From: Liquidambar formosana
Lineage: Eukaryota > Streptophyta > Magnoliopsida > Saxifragales > Altingiaceae
Direction of reading: 5' to 3'
Assembly (NCBI GenBank): GCA_039720395.1
Contig: JBBPBK010000041.1
Location: 62,001-126,000 of the forward strand
Length of the DNA stretch: 64,000 nucleotides
In this document: one piece after another, positions 47,329 through 56,870 of the stretch
Numbering within the stretch: position 1 is the first letter of the stretch
How the letters are laid out: each line of letters starts with the position of its first letter
Notes under the pieces: generated by a model
Seen by the model: only the letters and a program-made list of their open reading frames with translations
Database searches by the model: none
What the model was told of the DNA's origin: nothing
Made by a program: the position numbers and the translations under genes

Positions 47329-47350
47329 AAGACTATGGCTCTGATACCAA
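47329..47350 (-). other. Copia primer-binding site (initiator tRNA-Met)
   Basis: Directly inside the right LTR the minus strand reads TTGGTATCAGAGCCATAG, the usual plant copia site complementary to the 3-prime end of initiator tRNA-Met. It fixes the element orientation. Confidence 0.92.
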
Positions 47351-47846
47351 TGTAAACAATTTATACATATTGCACATAGCAAATAAATCACGGGTCTAAG
47401 AGTTACCTCTTGCGGAAGAGACCCGAGAAAGACCGTCGCTTGTCGTTACGAGCCCATGGGTTGACGTACGCCATCTGAATGCTGTGAACACGAACCAATC
47501 CTTCGTGTACGCTCTACCATCGCTGTGTAAGGCGTAGGGATCGCTACTAGAGTCCTCCCTTTGTTCCACGCTTCCAAATCCATAAGGCCATGGTGATGCC
47601 TTAGAGAGAATACTCGAGAAAGAGAGGGGAAAGTGGCTGTACAGAATGATAGAGGGTGCATAGAGAGGCCAACCCTAATCTGTAGAGAAAGCCACCTTAA
47701 ATAGTTTCCTATAAGTCCTAAACCTAATAGGACTAGGGTTCCACACACACTAGGAAACCCACTCAATAGGAAACACTTATGAGGTCCACTACCCGCATGT
47801 GGGCGGACCACGGGTATGGGTCACGTACCCGACCCGAATATTAACA
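47351..47846 (-). repeat. Copia LTR (5-prime LTR in element orientation)
   Basis: 496 bp, identical to the other LTR except one base (A at about 47465 against C at about 40669, near GGGTTG-CGTACG). Confidence 0.95.
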
Positions 47847-47851
47847 GATAT

Positions 47852-49497
47852 CATGTAAAATTTTCAACTTAAAAACCTAAGCTTATAAGTAAAGGACCCA
47901 ATCAGGTAATATGAAATGTAATATATTTCTAACAGGCAATACTTAAAATTTGACACATTTTTTTATGAATTGCATCCAAAATAAAAAATAAAAAAAATTT
48001 AAGAAAGTAAAATAAAAAGAGAGAGAGAGAGAGGGGAGTCTAAATGACCAGCCAACGTGTCAATTAGGATGACTCAGTCCCTACCAACTGTGATATGGTC
48101 ATGTGGTGTCACGGGTCAATAAGAGTTAAGTAATGTGGAATTATAGGGTCAAAAAATATTTTGACAATTTCACTTTACTTGATTCTTATTGAACCGTGAC
48201 ACCACATGACCTGTGTTACAGTTGCATGGAAGTTTTTCTTTGAGTAGAGCACTCATATAAATTATGTGGCCAAACCCTATAAGGGGCTAATCCTATTTGA
48301 CCGGCCTAGTGTATCAAATAGCAAAGCTATAAAATTAAAAATTAAAAAAAAAAAAAAAAAAACAAAAAACAAAAAACAAAAGAGCTAGAAAAAATGGAAG
48401 AGCTCATAGGTTTCATTTGAGACAGGTTTCATTGGAGACGGTTTTCCTTTTCCGAAAAGCCAAGAATATTGGCAAAGCTGAATGGTAAGCTTGCTTTTGA
48501 AATATATATAAAAAAAAGGAAACAAGACTACAGAGGTGGATTTCAATCTGCAATACACATAAGGGACCATTTTCTTTAATTTACTACCAATAATACCATA
48601 GGCTTTTAAGTCAAGACAAGAAACCATGGTGGATTTCGATCCGCAATACAGATAAAAGACCATTTTCTTTAATTTACTACCTATAATATCATAGGCTTTT
48701 AAGTCAAGCCGCTATCGTTGAACAAAAGAATCAGACAGCTTTTAAAGGTTGATATAAAGTTAAAGGGAAATCGATTATTTATTTATTTACAAGTAGTGAC
48801 CCGCATGTGCGATAATAAAAAAAGAAAAAATCTACATAATTTTTTTTTAAAAAAAATAGAAGAATAAAAGATGATTTGAAAAAAAAAAAAAAAAACTTTT
48901 CAGCAAAAACATAAAACAAAATAAAAGTATTACACGATCAAATCAAAGTAAATAAAAAATAAAAAAAATCAATGGACTATAATGTATTGATCTCAAAACC
49001 TCATATATAGATAAAGAGAGATAGAGTTATCTGTTCCATATTCAATAACATCTCTACTAGAAAATAAGATAAAATAAATCAAATTTGAAGAGGAAAACAA
49101 CCTACATGTTGTCATGCGAGACCCACTACTTCTTGACTAAGTGGGATAGAGTGTTGATGGAGGTACAAATAACGTCAAAAGGTATTGGTAGGCGTGAATG
49201 ATTTTTTTTATTTTTTATTTTTATCATAAGGAAAGTAATTTAATTTTTAAGAGTTCATTGAAATTATTTCTATTTATAAAGGTCAATGTATTTTTATAAG
49301 GAATGTAATTTTATTTTAAAATTCTTATTGGAATTTATTATATTAGCCAATTATATATATGAGACCGCATCACCTCAATAGTGGGTCAGAGTAAAGGAGA
49401 GAGCATAATGAATGTAAGAGGAGTATTTAGGTGGGAAGAATGAAGAGATACGCCACATTATCAAATTGGGTTTTATGTTATAATTATAATATAGATA
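47852..49497. other. Gamma spacer with a tandem duplication
   Basis: It matches beta 18850-20280 and, from 48981, alpha 1-511. A roughly 93 bp unit (GGTGGATTTCRATC to AAGTCAAGAC) is repeated at 48535 and 48628. No gene seen. Confidence 0.6.
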
Positions 49498-50023
49498 TCT
49501 ATATTTATACTATATTATAAAACCCAATTTGCTGATGTGGCATAGTTCTTTGTGTTTCCCCCTACATACTCTTCTGTGATTTATTATGCTCTCTCCTTAA
49601 CTCTAACCCTACTACTAAGCTTATGTGGCGATATCTCATTGGCTAACCATAAAATCAAAAATTAGATTTCAAAATTTAAAAAATAAATAACAGAGTTGAC
49701 CTTTCCATGTCTTCCAATCCCCCTCAAACTATTTCCAAATCAGATTCCTAAATAAGATTCCTAAAATTGATTGTCTCACCCTATACCCTAAACTGATGTT
49801 AAGATTCCTAAAATTGTTTGTCTCACCCTAAACAGACGTTAACCTCTCCATCTCTCATAATCGCCTACCATCCTATTCCACGGCATATAAATCATTATCA
49901 ACGGCAACGGCCTATCATTCTGTTCCACTAAAAGCTTTATAGAAGGTACTCTTGATATCTTTTTGATTTTTCTATTTTTCCTCCTCTTCATTGCACCTTT
50001 TTAATAGTGTATGTTTGTTTAAT

Positions 50024-50412
50024 GAGGGAAGCTATTGTCACCACATAAAGTACTCTAAGCTCCCTATTAGTTTACACTTTTTATGAAAAAAATGAAAGGT
50101 TTTTAGGAAAACTAGCTAAGTTATCCAGTAGAAAACATCATTCTGAACAACTTTGTAGGATAAGATTTTTTCAAAATCTGTCATTTAAGTGGACCTTTTG
50201 GTCATTTATAATTTCTATTACATTTTTCATGAAAAATGGCCAAAAGTTCTATTTGAATGATAGATTTTGAAAAAAATTTCTTCTACAAAGTTGTCCAGAA
50301 TGATGTTTGCTATTAGTCTACGTGATTATTTTTTGTAAAAACCTTAAACCTTAAAAAATATAAACTAAGTAGGAGGCTTAGAGTATTTTATGTGGTGGCA
50401 ATAGCCTGACCC
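50024..50412. mobile_element. 389 bp MULE-type MITE nested in the Helitron
   Basis: Flanked by a perfect 9 bp duplication TTGTTTAAT (50015-50023, 50413-50421). The ends AGCTATTGTCACCACATAAAG and TTTTATGTGGTGGCAATAGC are inverted, and the interior folds back as well. The alpha copy (about 1030-1040) shows the empty site with one TTGTTTAAT. Confidence 0.92.
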
Positions 50413-51528
50413 TTGTTTAATAAGTTCTCAATTTTAAGGTTTTCTAAATGTTAAGAATGGCCTAACCTTTTCCTCCATGAGCACTACCTGTTTGATTGAG
50501 TGCTTGAAAAAAAAAAAATTGTAATAACAATGCGTCTTCAGTTACTCATTCCATGAACTGTGATGGTGAAAACAATGTTTGATTTACTCATTCCATGCAC
50601 TGTTTGATTCTCAGCCCGTGAAAAAAATGTTTGATTTAATTAATGTTTCATTCAATTTATCAATTTAACAATGCGTCCTCCATTAATGTTTGACAATTGG
50701 CAAGAGTTGATTGCTTAACATGTGCTGCTTGGGCTATTTGTGTGACCATTGGCAATTTCTGGTTAAGGCTTTAGGCTTCCATAGAAGGGTAAAATATTAC
50801 AAATATTGGGTTCATTTTTTCTTTTTATTTAAACAAAAACAAAAAAAACTAAAATTGTTTTAATGTAACGTGATACTGTTCACACTAAAATCTACAAAAT
50901 CTAAGCAGGCATACCAAGGCTCGAAAGCCTAAAAATCATGTGTCCACTACCCCTCAGCACCTCTTAGCCTATTGAATTTAAGGCTGTTGGCCCAAATGCC
51001 CACTTGGTAACTGGACTAAACTAAACTAATAGAATTAAACTAATGAAATTAACAAGCAATTGAATGAGAGACAGGGTTCTTCTCTCTAAAGTTCTGTTCT
51101 AAACCAATGGAATTAAAGTGCAAATGGAAATACTTCTTCAATGAGAAAAATACGAAATACTTATAGTAAATTCAGCAACAGCAAAATTAACAGCAAATAT
51201 CGTCGAACAAATGCTTAAAACTAAGAAAGATTTGCTAAGAAGCAGCTAATAACAAGGTTGGAGTTGAAAGCTAAGAAGCAAAACTATTTCTGAGTTTCCT
51301 GAGAAGGATTGATGTGGTGAGAACCCCCTCTTTAACTGCTCCGATCTCCTTTTATACTCGAACCATTGCTCACTTCTCACGAACTTGATCATGGCCATCA
51401 TGGGTACTAATTATCTGCTCCACCTCCTTCTTTTCTGGTTGAAATGGGTTGCTCCCCTGTTCGTGCTTGCCGGAAAAGTTCCACGTTTGCCACAACTCCG
51501 CCTTTAGTTGAACTCTAACTCATTAACC

Positions 51529-51812
51529 CACTTTTCTCGCAACAGCTCCTTGACCAAGTCAAAGAACACGTCTAACAAAAAATCTATGGGGACTGCAGAC
51601 AATATTTTCAAGTAAATCTTATTATGCTTTAATGTTGTTTTTTATTCCTATTCATCAGGTTTCCGCACATCACTTTTCTCGCAACAGCTCCTTGACCAAG
51701 TCAAAGAACACGTCTAACAAAAAATCTATGGGGACTGCAGACAATATTTTCAAGTAAATCTTATTATGCTTTAATGTTGTTTTTTATTCCTATTCATCAG
51801 GTTTCCGCACAT
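51529..51812. repeat. 142 bp tandem duplication at the Helitron 3-prime end
   Basis: Units 51529-51670 and 51671-51812 are virtually identical and both end in TTTCCGCACAT, the left half of the terminal hairpin. Alpha has one copy. Confidence 0.92.
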
Positions 51813-51830
51813 TGCGCGGGTCACTGCTAG

Positions 51831-52722
51831 TAGATATAGATATAGATATAGATTTAAGTTGATGGAGGCTAGGGCTAGAGGTGGGCTCTTATGCAAACGG
51901 ATTTCAAATCAAATCCTATGAATGTCGAACATCTGAAAAAGAAAACATGATGTAATTGAATGTTCTTTCGAATATCCCAAAGGCTTTGTTGGGGTTTTAT
52001 TCGAAAGAACAAATCAACTATCAAGCTACTTAAAAGAGTTTGGATTCGGTGTGTGCTGGGTTTATTCCAATCATTATTGGATGAGTATTTTGACGGCTTG
52101 GATTAAAACATTGATGCTGAGGTCATTTTGGTTATTTCAATAGCAACCTTTGATACTTTAATCTTAGCATCAAAACACCCATTCAATGAATGTAATTAAA
52201 TCAAGCATGGTATTGTGGGTTTGAAACCCAGCACCAAATCCAAAACTCTTATTTAAAAATAAGGTGAATTGTAGAAAACTCCCTTGAAGTGTGGGGATTA
52301 TTTGATAACCTCCCTTATCTTTTAATTTTACTAATGTGCTCCCCTTATGTTTTAATTTTTGTAAATATGCCTCACCGTCACTCGCTGTTGATGAAATTTG
52401 ACGAAAATTAGTCACTCATTACGCACATGACACTTTTAAGGGACCTGTGTTGCCCAAAATGCTTTTGACTAGTGAAATGTGATGGGGAGGGTGTAGGGGC
52501 ATATAAGTCTTTTATAGTTTGTCGTTAATGGTGTTAAACCAATTAAGTCTCCAACTGAACTGGGGGCACATTAGTAAAATTAAATCATAAGGGGTTTATC
52601 TACCGACCCTCTATACTTCAAGAGGGTTTTCTGTAATTTACCCTTAATAAAATTAAAAAAAAAAATGCTAGCAATCAAGTTGGCATGATAAATGGCTTGG
52701 CATGTCTTGTAACTCTCTTGTA
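51831..52722. other. Paralogous spacer holding two empty sites
   Basis: It corresponds to alpha 2586-4319 without the 263 bp Helitron and the solo LTR. No gene seen. Confidence 0.6.
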
Positions 52723-53003
52723 CTTCCTCCATCTTACAAAGATAGGACAAGTTTGAAAAAACACATAGTTTAAGAAAAACTATTATTACATTGACTTCTC
52801 ATTTATTAAACTCCGTTTTTTTGAAAGTATCATCTCTTATTAATTGTTATTGGGTTATTTGAAAAGTAATTTTTGAAATAAGAAAAGATAGTATAAGAAA
52901 ATAATAAAAAATATATATATATAATTTGACTTTTCAAAATGACCAAACATTTTAGAACAAAAAAAGTTACAAGAATGACGTATTTGTTGTGTGACGGAGG
53001 GAA
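52723..53003. mobile_element. Stowaway-like MITE, gamma copy
   Basis: CTTCCTCCATCTTACAAAG and GTGTGACGGAGGGAA ends with TA on both sides. Sister of 4320-4621. Confidence 0.82.
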
Positions 53004-53109
53004 TACTATTTATATGATATTACTACATCGAGCCTGTCAGAGGAAATATGATCAAAGTGATATTCTGTCTTAAGTGCAAGTCAAAGACAATTAGAGCCAT
53101 CTTGCACCT

Positions 53110-53525
53110 TGACTTGTGAGGGCATGGATGCAGCAATTGGAGCCATCAAGCACCATAACTTGAGGGCATGGACGCACCAAATGACATGCGTGATAGATGT
53201 ATTCATTAAAGTGAAAACTCATCACCAGAATCACTCTCATCAAATGACATGCATGATAGATGTATTCACTAATGTGAAAACTCGTCACCAGAATCACTCT
53301 CCTCTCTCATTGCATGATTTGCATGGGTGCTTTAATTCCTGCAGCTGTAGTGCGAACTTGAGGCCTTAAACCACATCCCCCATTCATGGGTCTTTCAATT
53401 CCATTACTCTGGGTGACGGCTACAAATTCCATCAAACAAACCGGTGTGATTTTTTCCTCCAGAAAAAGGATCAATAATATGATCAAATGGTCATATTCCG
53501 AATAAAGTATTGAGCCCCACTTGAT
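53110..53525 (-). pseudogene. Kinase C-terminal relic, gamma copy
   Basis: The minus strand holds ITPVCLMEFVAVTQS and NGIERPM remnants. A 63 bp unit (CAAATGACATGCRTGATAGA onward) in the tail region is tandemly repeated at 53177 and 53240. Confidence 0.7.
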
Positions 53526-53534
53526 TGGATTTAA

Positions 53535-53962
53535 GGGGGCAGCTATTGCCATTACAAAAATTCAGCAGCATCATATCCCTTACTTATTTTAAAATTTTCA
53601 AGGTTTTATGAAGAATACAAAAGGTTTTCGAGAAGACTAGATATGCTGTCCATTAGAAAACATTAATTTGAACAATTTTGTAGAATAATGTTTTTTTAAA
53701 ATCTATTGTTTAAGTAGACTTTTTAGTCATTTTTCATGAAAAATTTGTAAGAATGAAACAAAAACTGGAAATAGACAAAATGTCCATTAATTTAAACAAT
53801 AGATTTTGGGGAAAAAAAAAATTTACAAAGTTATTTAAAATGATGTTTTCTAGTAGACAGTACAACTAGTTTTCATGAAAATCTTTCATATTTTCCATAA
53901 AACCTTGAAATGTTTAGAATAAATGGGGATGCTAAAGAAATTTTGTGATAGCAAAAATAGAA
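53535..53962. mobile_element. Fold-back MULE-like MITE splitting a kinase relic
   Basis: CAGCTATTGCCATTACAAAAATT and AATTTTGTGATAGCAAAAAT are imperfect inverted ends; inner arms (TTTCAAGG, ATTAATTTGAACAA) are inverted too. It resembles 50024-50412. No clear target duplication. Confidence 0.65.
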
Positions 53963-54150
53963 ATCTTAGCCACCCATTTCTCGACCAACAATATGTTGCG
54001 GCTCTTGATGTCTGTATGAATGGTAAGTCTTCTTTCCAACTGTGTGAAGAAATTAGTGTAATCCTTTAGCTGCACCTATGTATGTCTCAAGCCTCTGCTT
54101 CCATGGTAGTGGATCATTATCTGTTCCGTGTAGATGATCAAACCTTGAGG
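53963..54150 (-). pseudogene. Kinase catalytic-loop relic, gamma copy
   Basis: Counterpart of 23190-23395: minus-strand LPWKQRLETYIGAAKG, then HRD-region codons and EKWVAKIS in broken frames. With 53110-53525 it formed one gene before the MITE arrived and about 270 bp between DFG and the C-lobe were lost. Confidence 0.7.
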
Positions 54151-55387
54151 TACATATGGATAGCTCTCTAGAGGTTGTCATGGAAATTGGCCAAAAAAGA
54201 AACCTTAAAATGTGACATTTCTTCCCCCCACCAACACCCCCCCCCCCCCCCCCCCCCAAAAAAACGCAAAATAGAAGAAGAGAGAAATAGTAAATTTATC
54301 TAGTATATTTGATAATATTCATATAAAAGTGTTGAATTCTGTTGAAAAAAAAAGAAAAAAAAAAAAAGAGAAGAAAAGCTCATAATAAAATGGATGAGCT
54401 GGGATGCCCTCACACTTGAGACGGAGGCAGAGCTGATTAGCTACTACCTATGTATGCTTGCTTTTGAAATGATAGTGTACACTTTCTTTTTCTTTTTTTT
54501 TTTGATAAGCAATCATTAGATAGAAGAAAGCATGGCCATGCTTTACCCCTTCAACCCTGTCAACCAAGAAAACAACATCTGGTAAAGAGGTGATGGGATG
54601 GAGCCAAAACACTTACGAAGGGTTGACCAATGGGGTAACGAGTAGGTTGTTTTGTTAGTTAACCTAAGAACACGTCTAGCAACCCACATGGGTAAACCAC
54701 CTAATAAACTTTAGCATCAAATATGATAGCAAAAATAGCCCAATTAAGGTGAAGACTCCATTCAACCAAGGGGGTCCATCACGGTAAGCATCACCTTCCA
54801 CAATAACACCAGTAAAACCCAACTTGTCGATCTCATTCAACCCCACACTGCTGTATACACTATACACTCAAGGTTAAGATTTAATGAAAGGCCAGAGTTT
54901 GTAATATTCACTGTCTTTTGTAATGGCCCGGCCCTAGCCCTTTTGAACACTGATGATATGTGACACACTGTTTTTTTTTTTTTTTTTTCAATTTTATATT
55001 TAACCCAATTACTCTTGATATATTCTAGGTCCCAACACGTTCGGATTTGGCGATGTAATACCTTTTTAGGCTTTTACAGCGCCAATCCGAACGCCTCTTG
55101 TTTGTGGGTTTTGCATGTGGATTATCAGATCAGTTCCCAGATGTGGTAATAAGGTGCCCCTCTCTGGCCGTATGGGGGTGTACTCTGTTTCAATTCATTC
55201 TTAATAAAATTTGCTAATTAAAAGAAATGAAGACAAATATAAAAAAATAAATGATATGGGAAACGGGGCAAATTTCGGACCCCATAGTACAGTGAACTTG
55301 TGAAGAGCCTAATACCATCTTATTATTTTGGCACAACAGAAGAAGGAAAGCTCAGTCCACTATTACTGAAGTCAAGACGCGCCCACC
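54151..55387. other. Spacer downstream of kinase D
   Basis: A 21-base C run lies at 54237-54257 and purine-rich sequence near 54340-54375. 54290-54940 matches alpha 5120-5760. 54965-55228 is the possible LINE 3-prime fragment shared with beta. No gene seen. Confidence 0.5.
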
Positions 55388-56509
55388 TCACCTTGAGACT
55401 ACGTCGTTGGGAGCAGAGGCGATGGACGCACCGAATGACATGCCTCGATAGATGTATTCATCGTGAGGCTCATCATCGCCAGAATCGTTTTCCTCGTTGG
55501 CAACGTCTGCGCTTTCCTGCAGCTGCAGTGCGAATTCGAGGCCTTCCACCACATCCCCCATCATGGGTCTTTCAATTCCATTTTCACGTACGCAGCTCTG
55601 GGCGATGGCCACAAATTCCTTCAAACAAACCGGTGCGATTTTCCCCTTCAGATAGGGATCAATTATCCGATCAATGGTCCTATTTCGGATACAATCTTGA
55701 GCCCAATCGATTAGAATAATTTGACCGTCATCACGATCAAAATCGACTAGTTTCTTGCAAGACAATACCTCAAACAACACCACACCAAATGAAAACACGT
55801 CCGATTTCTCTGTCAGGTCCCCACTTAACAAATATTCTGGATCCATATACTCCTTTGTACCCACAGGTGAATCACAAACGGACGTATTGGGCATGCCCGA
55901 CGGACCGATCAAGGACAAGCTGAAATCCGAAAGCTTAGCCACCCATTTCTCATCCAACAATATGTTGATGCTCTTCACGTCTCTATGAATGATTTGCTTC
56001 TTTCCACCTGTATGAAGATAGTGCAACCCTTTAGCTGCACCTATGCATATCTCAAGCCTCTGCTTCCATGGTAGCTGATCATTGTCTTTCTCAGGGAAAA
56101 GATGATCACGTAGGTTCCCATTGATCATGTAATCATATACAAGGATCATCTCACCTTCATCGTTGCAGTATCCAATCAGAGAATCTAGATGAGGGTGACG
56201 GAGCTGTGATTCCAACTCAATCTGAGTCTTGAACACACGGACTAGGTGGTCCGCGGAGTCCAACCTCCTGATTGCAACCATTGTGCTGCCACCATCGATT
56301 CGACCTTTGTATAAACTTCCGGAATGGTCATGAGCGATGAAAAAAGCATGGTTGAAATTGTTAGTGGCTTTTCGGATTAAGGCGAGTGGAAAGCGCCGGC
56401 AGGGTTCAGGGGACGAAGACAAAGGTTTTGTCCTTGAGGAATTGGATTTGTATGGATCCCACCACCATCGCAATCCACAGAAAGAACCGCAACCCTTCGT
56501 CTTCCTCAT
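55388..56509 (-). CDS. FERONIA-like cytoplasmic pseudokinase D
   Basis: This intronless protein has 373 residues; the kinase domain spans about 39-335, followed by an acidic tail with YIYRGMSFG. Its lesions differ from the others. The Gly loop has lost its glycine pattern (IAHDHSGSLY). The ATP-binding Lys is Arg (R81, VAIR). The alpha-C Glu is Gln (Q96, KTQIE). DFG is DFS (195-197). HRD (175-177) and the catalytic Asn (N182) are intact. Loss of the Lys-Glu pair together with the Gly loop argues against normal ATP binding. The N terminus (MRKTKGCGSFCGLRWWWDP) parallels MKGSDSCCGLSWWRD of A; the Cys residues could be acylated, which is inference. Nearest neighbour of pseudogene E and of the CNL side of the window. 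Confidence 0.85.
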   Translation of the reverse strand: MRKTKGCGSFCGLRWWWDPYKSNSSRTKPLSSSPEPCRRFPLALIRKATNNFNHAFFIAHDHSGSLYKGRIDGGSTMVAIRRLDSADHLVRVFKTQIELESQLRHPHLDSLIGYCNDEGEMILVYDYMINGNLRDHLFPEKDNDQLPWKQRLEICIGAAKGLHYLHTGGKKQIIHRDVKSINILLDEKWVAKLSDFSLSLIGPSGMPNTSVCDSPVGTKEYMDPEYLLSGDLTEKSDVFSFGVVLFEVLSCKKLVDFDRDDGQIILIDWAQDCIRNRTIDRIIDPYLKGKIAPVCLKEFVAIAQSCVRENGIERPMMGDVVEGLEFALQLQESADVANEENDSGDDEPHDEYIYRGMSFGASIASAPNDVVSR

Positions 56510-56870
56510 TGGCCGGGAAATTAAGAATATAGATCTATGTCTTGGGGGTATGCGGTTTTGCAGTGCGTTGAAGACGAAGTTTCAAGCTCTGAGCCTAGCG
56601 AGTCCTCAGATGCAATAGTTTCGTTGGTCATTTGACAAGAACAAACCGCGTGAAACTTAGAATTTGATGATAAAAATGTCAAATTCTATCTAATACTTGG
56701 AAAATTATTTACTCTGTATTCAATTTAGAAGTCAAATATTTTTTGAGAGGAGCCCATAACAAAGAGTTATCTACAATTTTACTTAGAAAAAATGTTAGAA
56801 GAGTTGGATTTTGCGTCTAGTTTTACTTATCTATTCAAATGACAACTAATGCCATAAAGGATATGGTACT
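56510..56870. other. Upstream region of kinase D
   Basis: GTTTCAAGCTCTGAGCCTAGCGAGTCC near 56580 is shared with the region upstream of kinase B. No other gene. It ends at GTACT, the left flank of the next LTR. Confidence 0.45.

Larger units (their letters stand above)
40556..47846 (-). mobile_element. Ty1/copia LTR retrotransposon, coding region decayed
   Basis: Total length is 7291 bp with 496 bp LTRs and a perfect 5 bp target duplication GATAT (40551-40555, 47847-47851). The primer-binding site, complementary to initiator tRNA-Met, lies next to the right LTR, so the element reads right to left. Domain order on the minus strand (gag zinc knuckle, integrase, reverse transcriptase, RNase H) is that of copia. 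All ORFs are short and interrupted, so it is non-autonomous. The two LTRs differ at one position that I can find. Confidence 0.95.
49498..51830 (+). mobile_element. Non-autonomous Helitron, gamma copy
   Basis: It starts TCTATATTTATACTATATTATAA after an A. It ends with the hairpin CCGCACA-TTG-CGCGG, then GTCACTG and CTAG before a T. This matches Helitron rules at both ends. There is no Rep/helicase. It contains a nested MITE (50024-50412) and a 142 bp tandem duplication near its 3-prime end. Confidence 0.7.
32343..56510. repeat. Segmental duplication block gamma (most complete)
   Basis: It contains all landmarks of beta (RING exon 1, kinase relics, pseudokinase C, kinase D) and, at 48981-54940, all of alpha. 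Later insertions include a Tourist-like MITE, a solo LTR, the copia element and a MITE nested in the Helitron. Confidence 0.85.

Noticed and set aside
48800..48825. AGTGACCCGCATGTGCG at the left, inverted to the Helitron 3-prime end, suggesting a TIR element spanning 48800-51840
   Set aside because: A TC start at 49498 and the A/T insertion rule give a better Helitron model; the left motif may be an old Helitron end in opposite orientation (it ends CTTG, not CTRR).
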